From: Tanytarsus gracilentus
Lineage: Eukaryota > Arthropoda > Insecta > Diptera > Chironomidae
Direction: 5' to 3'
Assembly (NCBI GenBank): GCA_038502055.1
Contig: JAXRKN010000043.1
Coordinates: 3,472,001-3,536,000 of the forward strand
Length of the DNA: 64,000 nt
In this document: in pieces, positions 40,812-51,615 of the stretch
Layout: every line of letters begins with the position of its first letter
Position numbering within the stretch: the first letter of the stretch is position 1
Position numbers and translations under genes: made by a program
Notes under the pieces: generated by a model
Seen by the model: the letters and a program-made list of their open reading frames with translations, nothing else
Database searches by the model: none
What the model was told of the DNA's origin: nothing

Positions 40812-41659
40812 TTATTGCAAGTGAGCACTGTAAGCGGATTTTTGTGCATCAACACTTCTAGCCCAGCCTGGAGTTGGTTCAAGGACGACTGGATGTGCAT
40901 GAACATGAGCATGAGGCGGTGGATGATGAACATGGTGATGATCAATTGGATGAGGGTAGTGAACAACTTCATAGTTGACAATTTTTGGCTTGGCGAATTT
41001 GAAGATCACCATGGCAATGGTCATAACGAGTGAGAGAAGACCTAAAGTCATTGCTTTCCATGTCTTGAGTGCGATTAAAGCTAAAGTAATTGGAACTAAA
41101 ACGGTGGTCTTGAACTTGAGTCCGAGGAGGAATGGAATCATAACTTTCTTCACAAATGAACGACCTAAATTAGATGAGAGATGTTTTTATATAAATATTA
41201 AAATTATTAAATTCGAAATTTACCTTCAACAGCATTTCCCTCGACCAATGGCACTTCGAGACCTTCGGCAAGTCCTCCCTTCAACAATGACGATGGCACC
41301 ATCGATCTCGCTTCTTCTTGTTTCAGAATTTGTGGCGCTTCAATTCTCAGCGAATGAGATGTGAGAAAACTATCGAGACGATCGAAGAAATTCACGATAG
41401 AATTTCCTGATCTTTGTTGAGCCTCGAATTCATCTTCGCCCGTTCGAATAACTGACATATCTTCAGTGATTTTAATTTTATCCTGATTCACAGCATGACT
41501 AATCCATGCGAGGGCTTTTGGCTTTATGCAACTGGTCGAGTATTGACTCAAACATGATTTATAGATGTCGGTAATTAATTCGGATGCAGAAATCTCATCA
41601 GCAATGACCGATTGGTGACAGGCTATCACCAAACTTAATGCGAAAATTAATTTCTTCAT
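40812..41659 (-). CDS. Osiris family protein (DUF1676) with His-rich tail
   Basis: Two exons (41659-41224, 41164-40812) join in frame to 262 aa. A signal peptide ends near residue 20. Paired cysteines C36 and C44 lie in YKSCLSQYSTSC, followed by KPKALAWISHAVNQDKIKI and SVIRTGEDE. The hydrophobic DUF1676 core (VMIPFLLGLKFKTTVLVPIT onward, from about 153) follows a shorter basic lead-in than in its neighbour. The tail contains a His/Pro-rich run (HPIDHHHVHHPPPHAHVHAH) and ends GWARSVDAQKSAYSAHLQ, a variant of the family's AQ..AY ending. The first and second Osiris genes differ in intron number and tail, so this is not a recent duplication. TATA and initiator elements precede it. Osiris membership is firm, the number within the family is not. 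Confidence 0.92.
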
Positions 41660-41723
41660 TTTTTTCTATAGCGGAATTCAAAGAGCCACACGCACGAAGT
41701 TGACAGTATGATTAACAAAACTA

Positions 41724-41762
41724 GAATGAATTGGTGTGGAGTGGCCAACAATGACTTTTATA
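41724..41762 (-). promoter_or_regulatory. TATA box plus TCATTC initiator of the second Osiris gene
   Basis: The minus strand reads TATAAAAG at 41762-41755 and TCATTC at 41729-41724, matching the TCAKTY initiator. Spacing from the first T of the TATA box to the predicted start A (41727) is 35 bases, almost the same as in the neighbouring Osiris gene. Confidence 0.6.
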
Positions 41763-42538
41763 ATCGCGTCGATGAATGAAGAGTAAGTGATAATAATTTG
41801 CATATTTTTACTCGCCTCTTTATGGTTGAAAGAAAACTTTCATTCATATGGCGGGAAGCAACAAGCTGATGGGTGGGTGAAGCGTTTTTGTTATGTTTTT
41901 CGTTTTTGGTTTAAATTCTTTTTGTCTTGAAGTCATTATTGACTTAAACTTGACCAGGAAAATTTCTTCTTTTTAACTTTTCTATTGCATCGACAAATAT
42001 GCATTGAAATCGAAAGCTTCGTTTGAGTTTTGAGCTATTTCCTATTTGTTAAGTGAAAGCATGCATTAATTTTTGTGAGAGAAGTAGGCGAGTCAAAAGT
42101 TGACGGTCACGATGAAAAAATCTAAAAAAAAATCTAAAAAATTCCTCAAAAAATGAACTCGAACAAAAAAAAATGTAAAAATTTTAATTTCTTGTTATTC
42201 TTCCTACAAAAAGTTCAACAGGTATTTAATTTAAGATTTTTTACTGTAAGGACTCGAAAATGTAAATTTTTAAAAAATTCTAAAAAAAATTCCTAAACCA
42301 ATTTTAAAAATTTAAAAATGAAATTGTTCACATTTTGCAGGTTTCGGTGACTTTTCAGATTTTGCGGTACTTTTGTTTTTTTGGCGCCAAATTCTTCAAC
42401 ATAGCTCATTTTAATTTTACTTTTTATCGTGTCAATTTTAAATAATTGTGAGTTTAAATCGAAAAAAAGCTTTAATTACCGTGAAAGTATAATAAAAGAT
42501 TAAAGTTCAGAGTAAAAGTGTCGATTAAAAGTCTCAAA
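41763..42538. other. Divergent region between Osiris and RnrL promoters
   Basis: About 780 bases without ORFs of interest, separating the minus-strand Osiris promoter from plus-strand RnrL. The only sharp motif is the E2F palindrome at 42380-42391. Confidence 0.6.
42380..42391. promoter_or_regulatory. Perfect E2F palindrome TTTGGCGCCAAA upstream of RnrL
   Basis: The 12-bp perfect palindrome contains overlapping TTTGGCGC sites on both strands, matching the E2F/DP consensus TTTSSCGC. It is 148 bases upstream of the RnrL start codon. Ribonucleotide reductase genes are established E2F targets in Drosophila and mammals, so G1/S control of this gene is a well-supported inference. Confidence 0.8.
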
Positions 42539-45193
42539 ATGGTTAAAAGCAAGATGTTTGTAATTAAACGAGGTAAGGAGAAAGAATTTCATAATATTAA
42601 CTTAAATAACACTTTAATTATGTCTAGATGGCCGTAAGGAAGAGGTTCATTTCGATAAAATTACTTCCCGTATTCAAAAGCTCTGCTATGGACTCAATAT
42701 GGATTTTGTTGATCCTGTAAGTTTTTTCTTCTTTGTCATTCACACACACAAGCGCATATTTACAATATTTACTTATTCTCTAGGTTTCCATCACACTAAA
42801 AGTCATTAATGGCTTATATACTGGTGTTACAACGCAGGAGCTTGACAACTTGGCAGCTGAAACGGCTGCTTCTTTAACCACCGATCATGCCGACTATGCT
42901 GTTCTTGCTGCCCGCATTGCCGTTTCAAATTTGCACAAGGAAACGAAGAAACAATTCAGCGACGTCATGGATGATCTCTACAATATGGTTAATGATTATA
43001 CAAAGACTAAAGTGCCAATGATTAGTGAATTTCATCATGACATCATCACGAAAAATGCTGACCGTCTCAACTCGGCTATCATCTATGACCGAGATTTTGG
43101 ATACAATTATTTTGGGTAAATTTAATTTAAATTTGATTCGAAATTGAATTTTACAAAATACATATCTTAGCTTTAAGACCCTCGAGAGAAGCTATTTGCT
43201 GAAAATTAAGGGAAAGGTGGCTGAACGTCCTCAACACATGTTGATGCGAGTTGCTGTGGGCATTCATGGTGAAGACATTGATTCTGCCATTGAAACCTAC
43301 AATTTGCTTTCGGAGAGATATTTCACTCATGCCTCGCCAACTCTCTTCGCTGCTGCCACTCCTCGACCTCAACTCTCATCATGCTTTCTTCTCTCAATGA
43401 CTGATGATTCTATCGAAGGAATTTACGATACTTTGAAACAGAGTGCGCTCATCAGTAAATCAGCTGGCGGCATTGGATTGAATGTTCATTGTATTCGAGC
43501 GAAGGGAACTTATATCGCAGGAACTAACGGGATTTCCAACGGTCTCATTCCAATGTTGCGAGTTTATAACAATACTGCACGGTATGTTGATCAGGGAGGC
43601 AATAAGAGACCTGGGGCTTTCGCTATCTATCTTGAGCCATGGCATGGAGACGTTTTTGAGTTTTTGGACTTGAAAAAGAACACCGGCAAAGAGGAAGTTC
43701 GTGCTCGCGATATGTTTTATGCTCTTTGGATTCCCGATCTGTTTATGAAACGTGTCGAGAACAATGAAATGTGGTCACTAATGTGTCCTCATAGCTGCCC
43801 CGGGCTATTCGACACATGGGGTGAGGATTTCGAGAGACTTTATGAGTCATACGAGGCTGAAGGACGATACATTAAACAGATTAAGGCACAAGACTTGTGG
43901 TTTGCAATTATTGAATCGCAAGTGGAAACTGGAACCCCATATATGCTCTATAAAGATGCCTGCAATCGCAAGTCAAATCAGCAAAATCTCGGCACCATCA
44001 GATGCTCAAATTTGTGCACTGAAATCGTTGAATATTCGAACAAGGATGAAATTGCAGTCTGTAATTTAGCATCGATCGCTCTCAACATGTACGTAAAGCC
44101 AAACAGAAAAGAGTTTGATTTCCAAAAGTTAAAGGAAGTCACAAAAACAGTTACTAAAAATCTCAACAAAATTATTGATGTCAACTACTATCCAGTTCCT
44201 GAGGCTAAGCGATCAAACATGCGCCATCGACCGATTGGAATCGGCATTCAAGGACTTGCTGATGCTTTCATTCTAATGAGATTGCCATACGAATCACCAG
44301 AGGCTCAAAAACTTAATCAGCAAATTTTTGAAACAATTTATTATGGAGCACTTGAAGCTAGCTGTGAATTGGCTGAAAAGGAAGGAACTTATGAGACTTA
44401 TCCGGGATGTCCAGTTTCAAAGGGAATCTTACAGTACGATATGTGGAATAAAACTCCAACTGACTTATGGAATTGGACAGTGTTGAAGGAGAAAATTGCT
44501 AAACATGGTGTCCGTAATTCGTTATTGCTTGCACCCATGCCAACCGCATCGACAGCTCAAATTTTGGGCAACAACGAGAGTTTCGAACCCTTCACAAGCA
44601 ATGTCTATAATCGTCGTGTCTTGAGTGGAGAATTCCAAGTAGTCAATCATCATTTGATTAAGGAACTCACTGATCAAAATCTATGGGATGATGACATGAA
44701 GAATAAAATTATCGCCAACAATGGTTCAATTGCGACGATTGAAGAAATTCCAATTGAAATTCGCGATATCTACAAAACTGTTTGGGAAATCTCTGTAAAA
44801 ACTCAAATTCAAATGGCTGCCGATCGTGGCGCTTTCATTGATCAAAGTCAATCATTCAATATTCACGTCGCTGAGCCAAATTACGGGAAGCTCACATCGA
44901 TTCACTTCTTCGCATGGAAATTGGGATTGAAGACCGGAATGTATTATTTGAGAACAAAGCCAGCTGCAAACGCAATTCAATTTACTGTCGATAAGAAACG
45001 TTTGGGTCAGACAGTAACGAATGGACATGATAATGGCACTTCAACACCTAATGGGTCAACCAAAAATTCACCAAATGTAACTCTTAACAATACCACAAAT
45101 GGAGAGCATGATGAGAGTGAACGAGACGCAAAAATGGCATCGATGGTTTGCTCTTTGGAAAATAAGGACGAGTGCCTTATGTGTGGGTCATAG
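42539..45193 (+). CDS. RnrL: Ribonucleoside-diphosphate reductase large subunit (class I)
   Basis: RnrL reduces ribonucleoside diphosphates to deoxyribonucleotides in the cytosol, together with the radical-bearing small subunit. Four exons (42539-42572, 42628-42716, 42784-43115, 43171-45193) join in frame to 825 aa, close to the usual length of about 800. Residues 1-95 are the ATP cone (MFVIKRDGRKEEVHFDKI). The catalytic barrel follows: LSSCFLL gives one active-site Cys at about 223; NLCTEI near 434 gives the thiyl-radical Cys; PMPTASTAQILGNNESFEP is the conserved substrate-binding loop. The C-terminal redox pair is CLMC (820 and 823) in the final CLMCGS. A Ser/Thr/Asn-rich linker of about 50 residues precedes it. 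No key residue is missing. Its 3' end converges on the CRAL-TRIO array only about 200 bases away. Confidence 0.97.
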
Positions 45194-45288
45194 GCATTTT
45201 TTATTAATTAATTATTTTTCATTTTCATATACCGCTAACATAATTTCACTTATTGCCTCATTTATAAAGCATCCACTAAAATTAATTG

Positions 45289-45294
45289 AATAAA
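45289..45294 (+). terminator. Poly(A) signal AATAAA of RnrL
   Basis: Canonical AATAAA 96 bases after the RnrL stop codon on the coding strand. Confidence 0.65.
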
Positions 45295-45332
45295 GTGTGC
45301 TAAAAATAAATATTTTGGTGCATTTAATTGAA

Positions 45333-45338
45333 TTTATT
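45333..45338 (-). terminator. Poly(A) signal AATAAA of CRAL-TRIO gene 1
   Basis: TTTATT on the plus strand reads AATAAA on the minus strand, 60 bases after the stop codon of the first CRAL-TRIO gene. With the RnrL signal at 45289 on the other strand, the two convergent transcripts probably overlap slightly. Confidence 0.55.
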
Positions 45339-45397
45339 TAGGGACAACTTAAAATCACTCTTCATCAAATTTTTTAAAATCTTTTAATTTTTCTTTT

Positions 45398-46649
45398 TCA
45401 CTCAATTTCAGTCTTTGGCTTTTTGGAATTTTTACCTTTTTCCTCAATGATTCCAAATTGTTCGTCTTCTTCCTCAAAGTACTGTCGGTATGAAAAAATT
45501 TTGTCTTTCCACTCTTTTATGGCATCTGTGAATTTTAAATTATTTTATCAAAGCGATGAAATTGAGTAGTAATGACAGTCATACCTTGCAATGAATATTG
45601 AGAGCCACCATATTCTAAAAAAGAATGTAACTTGTCATAAAAAACTAGTTTAATAACTTTAAATATTAATTGTGAGCATAATTACCTATTGGCATTAAAT
45701 ATCGAGGAACAATTCTATGAAATGTCTCTAAATCACATCCGTGAACGTAGACCTAAAAATAGTTTTATTAATTTAAGTTTGTTTAGAGAAAAAAATATTT
45801 TCTCGACCAACTCTTGTTTGATTTTCTTCACTCATGCATGATAAAAATGTTTTAAAAATTTCATCAAATCCTGGTGGCGCGTTGATATAATGGAACTGAA
45901 AGCATTAAAATTTCGTTTGTTAAAAAATTAAAATTAAAAACCAAACTTTTTACCCCTGTAAGTTTCACAGGAAACGAATCTTGACTTAACAAAGTCCATT
46001 TTTTGATAATTGATGGATTTAATTGCCTAAGATGTGAACTAGTAACTTTTGCTAAATCTAAAACCCCAACCTGACCAGCAATAATCCAATTATCGTCATC
46101 TCTCATGAGTATATCGTTAACCATCGTGCAGACTTTTATCACATCCTGTATCCTAAAAAAAGTTGGATCAAAGGCTCCTGGCCGTATTAAATAATACCGT
46201 GGACCGCCAGGATTTTCAGTGTATGGGAGAGGAATTCCGATACTAAAAAAGTCTAATTGTCACTTGTTATCTTTGACAAATTTCATTGTTCACACACCCA
46301 AGCTGTGTAATGGCTTTTAACTTGACATTTGTAAGGTCTCTGCCTAAAATATTTTTATAAATTTATTCAAATTATAATTTAAATTTAATTAACCTCTTAT
46401 TATGTCCGGCATTTGACTCCTAAGTGTGTAATAAATATTTAACTGATTTTTAGCTTTCTCTAAATCAAACTGACACACTCTCAAGAATGCTATCAAAAAT
46501 TGATCATCTCCTCTCGCCTTCAAGTGTGTTTGACACTCAATCCACGTGCGAAATTCGTCCAAGATTTCTTCAGTCTTATCGGGTCGTTCGTTTAATTTTT
46601 CTTCAGCTATTGTCTGCAGTTCTGAATTTAATGTTCGAAGGTCGAGCAT
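45398..46649 (-). CDS. CRAL-TRIO domain lipid-transfer protein, array gene 1 (most divergent)
   Basis: CRAL-TRIO (Sec14-like) proteins carry small lipophilic ligands such as retinoids or tocopherol in a hydrophobic pocket. Seven exons (46649-46394, 46343-46298, 46242-45954, 45895-45812, 45752-45686, 45614-45585, 45525-45398) join in frame to 299 aa. Residues 1-85 are the CRAL-TRIO N-terminal helices (DDQFLIAFLRVCQFDLEKAK). The lipid-binding domain follows (GGPRYYLIRPGAFDP, FHYIN.PPGFDEIFKTFLS, then VHGCDLETFHRIVP and EYGG). The C-terminus (EEDEQFGIIEEKGKNSKKPK) has replaced the KK-R-G...SLFG.EGSFRKL ending shared by the other four. The donor after exon 4 is weak (GTTGGT), but its position and phase match the same intron in genes 2-4. 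It resembles insect alpha-tocopherol transfer protein-like genes; ligand unknown. Confidence 0.85.
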
Positions 46650-46791
46650 ACCGACTGCCTTGTTTAAAAGTTAAAAAGCGACTGTAACGTAGGAATGACT
46701 TTACATTTTCGCTATTGTGTCGCGGTCCTATCTCAATTTATTTTTGTCGCAGACAACATATGTATAGTTAACTAACACCCATAAAGAGTTT

Positions 46792-46799
46792 TTATCAGT
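46792..46799 (-). promoter_or_regulatory. GATA motif ACTGATAA upstream of CRAL-TRIO gene 1
   Basis: Minus-strand ACTGATAA about 145 bases upstream of the ATG. The same or a one-base-different word stands upstream of genes 2, 3 and 5. ACTGATAA is the gut GATA-factor consensus best known from nematode intestine; insect midgut genes use related TGATAA sites. Confidence 0.45.
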
Positions 46800-46902
46800 G
46801 CTTCCAATAATAAAAAAGATAATAAATAAAAGCATTAAATTTTAGTTTGTGAAAATAATTATTGCAGGTTGTAAATTTTAATACAAAATATTTTGCGAAT
46901 TT

Positions 46903-47984
46903 CTAATCAATTTCCAACTTTCGAAAGCTTCCTTCAAGTCCGAAGAGCGATTCAGAATTTTGCTTCTTGCCAACACGTTTAGTTTCGTCTACTCCAAAGT
47001 TTTCATCTTCTAAGAAATAATCACGATGAAAACTAATCATTTTGGCATTATTTAGTTGCATTTCTCTAATTGGTCCTGCATCACCGCCATACTCTGAAAA
47101 ATTAAAAACAGTGAGTTTGTATTTAAATTACAAAACAATTACCTGTAGGTAAAATATCCAGAGGAACAATCTTGGCGAGCTCTTCCAAATTATCGCCATA
47201 GACTTGAAGCTAGAAATATTTTTTTAATACCTCCTTTATCAATGGCTAGTTCAACTCACTCGTGACTTGTTTTTTTCGTTCATGAATGATTTAAAAAGAT
47301 TAAAAAGAGCAACCATGATTGATGACATATGAAAAAAGTGCATTCCCTTTTGCCTCGATGGAAATGCGTCCTGAATTAAAGTTGTCATTTTCTTGACCGT
47401 CAGTGGACTATTGAAAATCGATATATGTTTCAAGGTGATTCCTTTATGGTCTGCGATAAATACGATGCCAGACACAGTAAAATCATCGTCATCCAACATG
47501 AGTGTCTCGTTCATAAAACTGATTTCTCTCATAATGTCTTCGGCTCCCAATTTCTCAGGATCCATTGCACCCGGTCGAACTAAAATATACCGAGGTGATC
47601 CTGGAATTTTACTTTTTGGCAGCAAAACGCCAGTCCTAACATTCAATTTTTAAATCAATATTTTATGGCTTCGTCCAGTACTTACGAATTTTCCAGCAGA
47701 TATTTATTTTTCTCGCTAGTTGGATCGCGATTTTTAAAGACAGACATGTGCGATTTGAGGGTGTAAAACAAATCATATTTTTGCTTGGCTTTTTCGAGAC
47801 TGAACTTACAGCCACGTAAGAATGTGACTAAAAATTGATCGTCAGTCCGTCCTTTGATGTGAGGTGATTTTAAAATCCATTCTCGAAATGACTCAATGTC
47901 CTTCTCTAATCTGGCGGGGTCTTCATTCAACTCTTCAATGGCCTTCTTTTGAAGTTCTGGCGATAAAGGTCGAATGTTAACCAT
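46903..47984 (-). CDS. CRAL-TRIO domain lipid-transfer protein, array gene 2
   Basis: Four exons (47984-47686, 47635-47260, 47209-47143, 47093-46903) join in frame to 310 aa. The N-terminal helical part includes SPHIKGRTDDQFLVTFLRGC, as in genes 3-5. Exon 2 holds the pocket-forming segment (PRYILVRPGAMDPEKLGAED, MLDDDDFTVSGIVFIADHKG, FPSRQKGMHFFHM). Exon 3 encodes LQVYGDNLEELAKIVPLDIL, and exon 4 EYGGDAGPI...ESLFGLEGSFRKLEID. The intron after the conserved Arg (phase 0) and the intron splitting Gly before EYGG/VYGG (phase 1) match gene 1. Its ending is the array's shared SLFG-EGSFRKL motif, so it is intermediate between gene 1 and genes 3-5. Confidence 0.9.
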
Positions 47985-48350
47985 TTTATATTTTTTTTTA
48001 AGAATTGAACTTTATTCACTGATGCCAAGAAGAAAAATGATTCGGTAGCGAAAATTTATTTTTTATCTGTGCTTTTTCTGCAATTGTATTGGTATGTCCA
48101 ATAAGTTCGCGAGAGGGATACTAAAGGTTTCAGTTATCAGCTTAAAATTAGTAAATTATTTTGTGTTAATACAATTGTATGCGTCATATGTCTAACTGAT
48201 TCATTCACACACGTGTGCTGCATCTGAATCATACATTTAAACCTAAATATAGTAAAATAAACACATCGCGCGTTAAGATTAAAATATTTATTTTTTATCG
48301 AATCTATGACGTCATTTATTTAGTCGTAATTTTGTTATTTTAAACAAAAA
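47985..48350. other. Spacer between CRAL-TRIO genes 2 and 3
   Basis: 366 bases that must contain the promoter of gene 2 and the 3' UTR of gene 3. A minus-strand GCTGATAA (48141-48134) lies about 150 bases upstream of gene 2. No other feature is seen. Confidence 0.55.
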
Positions 48351-49445
48351 TTAATCAAAATCCAGCTGCCGAAAACTTCCCTCAACTCCGAAGATACTTT
48401 TAGCACTTTTCTTAACTCCATTTCGCTTTTTTTCGTCCACTCCATATTTTGTTGTTGCATCAATTAAAAGTTGTCGATTAGCGAGAACTTTTTTTTCCCA
48501 ATGCATGGCGATTTCTTCAATGCTGCCATTTTCACCTCCATACTCGATCGGAAGAATTGAGCGAGGAAAAATCGAATGTAGAGATGTCATGTCACCGCCG
48601 TGGACATGAAGCTTAAATTAAATATTGTTAATTAATAATATCCATAATTTATTAATTTGACTTACTCTCGCTTTCATTTTGTCATTCATAAAACTCCTAA
48701 AAGCATTGTACATTTTCTCGAACCATGGTGGCACATTCACATAATGGATTGCTTTCAGTCGAAACGGCGAACCTTCTTGAATAAGTTTTATTAATTTCTT
48801 CATCAGCGATGGACTAAATGACATAAAGTCAGCAAGACGTGCATTTTTATAATCGATAATAATTATTTGACCGGCAATAATCATTTGATCGTCTTCTTCC
48901 ATCATAATGTCACCGACTAGCATAAATGCTTTCATCATTTCTTCTATCGTGTACTGTTTTGCATCATAAGCACCAACAATACTTAGAATTATTCGAGGAG
49001 TATCAGGTCCTGCTGTGTTTAAGAGAGGGAGCATTGCACTAGGGATTGAAATTAATTCAAATCAATTTTAAAATCAGTCAAATTGAAATTTCACAAGTTG
49101 CTTTTTTAATATTAAAATTTAAAACTATTTTATTTCTCACCCAGTTCTCATAATTTCCGACAATCGAAGTCTATCAGGATCTCGATCTTGCATTAATTCT
49201 GGTAGGTGAGTGCGAAGTGTATAGAACATGTCAATTTTATGCTTTGTCCGCTCGAGACTGTATTTACAACATCTTAAAAAAGTGACTAAAAATTGATCAT
49301 CAGTCCTTGATCTTAAATGCGGCGATTTTTCAATCCATTCTTTGAGTTTTTGAACTGTATCAGGAATTTTTTCAGGTTCTTCAGAGAGTTGCGTGCATGC
49401 AATTTTTTGCAGCTCTTCAGATAATGGTCGAATTTTCAGCGACAT
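48351..49445 (-). CDS. CRAL-TRIO domain lipid-transfer protein, array gene 3
   Basis: Three exons (49445-49141, 49038-48666, 48611-48351) join in frame to 312 aa. Exon 1 is the CRAL-TRIO-N region (SPHLRSRTDDQFLVTFLRCC, KHKIDMFYTLRTHLPELMQD). Exon 2 carries the lipid pocket (EEDDQMIIAGQ, EGSPFRLKAIHYVNVPPWFE, FMNDKMKAR). Exon 3 reads LHVHGGDMTSLHSIFPRSIL, then IEYGGENGSIEEIA and the C-terminal SIFGVEGSFRQLDFD. Exons 1 and 3 are almost identical to gene 4, while the first half of exon 2 (SIVGAYDAKQYTIEEMMKAF, IIIIDYKNARLADFMSFSP) is clearly different. Exon lengths (305, 373, 261) equal those of gene 4 exactly. A secreted or cytosolic location is not decidable; no signal peptide is present. Confidence 0.93.
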
Positions 49446-49781
49446 CTTTCACTTACGAAGTTCTAGTGTAAACTGACTCATGTTGATATTCATAATGTGG
49501 AATAAATTTTTTCACTATCAGTTTTTTGATTACGATAATCGGCTGATAAAAAAGTTGTCATCAAGATATGAAAAACGCAGAAACGGGAACATCCAATTTT
49601 AATTTTTTATAGGGGTATCGATAAGTCTGTGATGAAACTATTTTATGATTCTAAATATTTCACAATATTGCAAGAACTGCATTGATAAAATTTATCGCAT
49701 GACTTTGATAAGATAACAAAACTTTTATATTTTCTTTTATCCAACAAATTATTTTACAAAACTATTTTAATAATTTAAAGT
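49446..49781. other. Spacer between CRAL-TRIO genes 3 and 4 with GATA motifs
   Basis: 336 bases. Minus-strand ACTGATAG (49522-49515) and plus-strand GCTGATAA (49542-49549) flank an ACGATAATCGG word that resembles the ACGATTATCGG word upstream of gene 4. This suggests the promoter was duplicated with the gene. Confidence 0.5.
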
Positions 49782-50843
49782 TCAGTCAAAATCAAGTTTT
49801 CGAAAACTTCCCTCAACTCCGAAGAGACTCTCAGCACTTTTAGGAACTCCAATTCGCTTTTTTTCATCCACTCCATATTTTGTTGTTGCATCAATTAAAA
49901 GTTGTCGATTGGCCAGAACTTTTTTTTCCCAATTCATGGCGATTTCTTCAATGCTGCCATTTTCACCTCCATACTCGATCGGAAGAATTGAACGAGGAAA
50001 AATCGAATGTAGAGACGTCATGTCACCACCATGGACATGAAGCTAAAATTTAAGAGAGATAAAAAGTTGAGAAATATTTTTTAATAAATTTTGTTACCCT
50101 CGCTTTCATTTTATCGTTCATAAAAGTTTGAAACACGCTAAACAATTTCTCGAACCATGGCGGGACGTTCACATAATGAATTGCTTTCAACCTAAAAGGA
50201 GATCCTTCTTGCATTAATGCTGTCATTTTCTTCATCATCGATGGAGTAAAAGCCAAAAAATGTGCAAGTGTTGCTTTTTTTAAGTCCATTATGTTAACTT
50301 GACCCGCAATAATCATTTGATCGTCTTCTTCCATCATAATGTCACCGACTAGCATAAAAGCTTTCATAATTTCTTCTATTGAATATTCATTGACATCATA
50401 ACCTCCAGCAATACCTAAAATTATTCGTGGCGTATTTGCACCAACAGCATTAGGAAGTGGAAGCATCGCACTGATATATCATGATAAGAAATTTTCATTT
50501 TAAACCCCCAACACTGATTTTCTAAATTAATTTCTCACCCAGTTCTCATAATATCCGACAATCGAAGTCTATCAGGATCTCGATCTTGCATTAATTCTGG
50601 CATGTGAGTTCGTAGTGTATAGAACATGTCAATTTTATGCTTTGTCCGCTCGAGACTGTATTTACAACATCTTAAAAAAGTGACTAAAAATTGATCGTCA
50701 GTCCTTGATCTTAAATGCGGCGATTTTTTAATCCATTCTTTGAGTGCTGCCACATACTCGAAAATTTTCTCAGGATCTTCAAAAAGCTGGACGCATGCGA
50801 GCTCTTGAAGTTCCACAGACAACGGTCTAATTTGCAATGACAT
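49782..50843 (-). CDS. CRAL-TRIO domain lipid-transfer protein, array gene 4
   Basis: Three exons (50843-50539, 50470-50098, 50042-49782) join in frame to 312 aa with the same exon lengths as gene 3. The CRAL-TRIO-N half and the C-terminal exon are near-copies of gene 3 (a handful of substitutions: L/M, E/D, H/N, N/I). In the middle of exon 2, however, GQVNIMDLKKATLAHF and TPSMMKKMT match gene 5 (GQMNIMDLKKATLAHF, TPAMLKKMT) rather than gene 3. No signal peptide or frameshift is present. Function as for the other members: cytosolic carrier of a hydrophobic ligand, identity unknown. Confidence 0.93.
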
Positions 50844-50878
50844 CTTTGCTCTCTTGAATTCCGTTTTGAACTGAAATA

Positions 50879-51577
50879 ATTTTTCATGATTGTGATATCA
50901 AAAGCCAAGATACGATTATCGGCGAAGGTTGATAAAAATGACCAAGTTTGGTAAATAAATTTTCAGTTTTTTAAATGATTGAAAAAGAGAGATATTATAT
51001 TTTTTTAAAAAATCAAATTTATTTTCGAAATTTTTCTAGATAATTTTTACATTTTTCAGGAATTTAAATTTTATTTTTTTTTTGAAATTAAATTAATTAA
51101 AAATTTTGTAAAAATTATATTTTTTTATTAAAACAAACCCCGATGCATTAAAAACCCCAATTTAATTTTAAAATTTGTCGTTCGATTTTGAGATAAGATA
51201 AAATATCATTAAAAATCTCATGCTTCCTATTTTTCATGATTGTGATATCAAAAGCCAAGATACGATTATCGGCGAAGGTTGATAAAAATGACCAAGTTTG
51301 GTAAATAAATTTTCAGTTTTTTAAATGATTGAAAAAGAGAGATATTATATTTTTTTAAAAAATCAAATTTATTTTCGAAATTTTTCTAGATAATTTTTAC
51401 ATTTTTCAGGAATTTAAATTTTATTTTTTTTTGAAATTAAATTAATTAAAAATTTTGTAAAAATTATATTTTTTTATTAAAACAAACCCCGATGCATTAA
51501 AAACCCCAATTTAATTTTAAAATTTGTCGTTCGATTTTGAGATAAGATAAAATATCATTAAAAATCTCATGCTTCCT
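50879..51577. repeat. 350-bp perfect tandem duplication upstream of CRAL-TRIO gene 4
   Basis: Copy 1 (50879-51228) and copy 2 (51229-51577) are aligned head to tail, beginning ATTTTTCATGATTGTGATAT and ending CATGCTTCCT. The only difference seen is one T in a poly-T run. It lies between genes 4 and 5, immediately upstream of the gene 4 ATG at 50843. It duplicates the GATTATCGG and GGTTGATAA elements and a GATAAGATAA word. Such high identity implies a very recent event or an assembly artefact. Confidence 0.93.
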
Positions 51578-51615
51578 GCAATTTCTCCTTTTTAAGGTTT
51601 ATTCACAACTTAAAC

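Noticed and set aside
43460..44184. Several antisense and frame-shifted ORFs inside RnrL
   Set aside because: Shadows of the long RnrL exon, whose frame has full-length family similarity.
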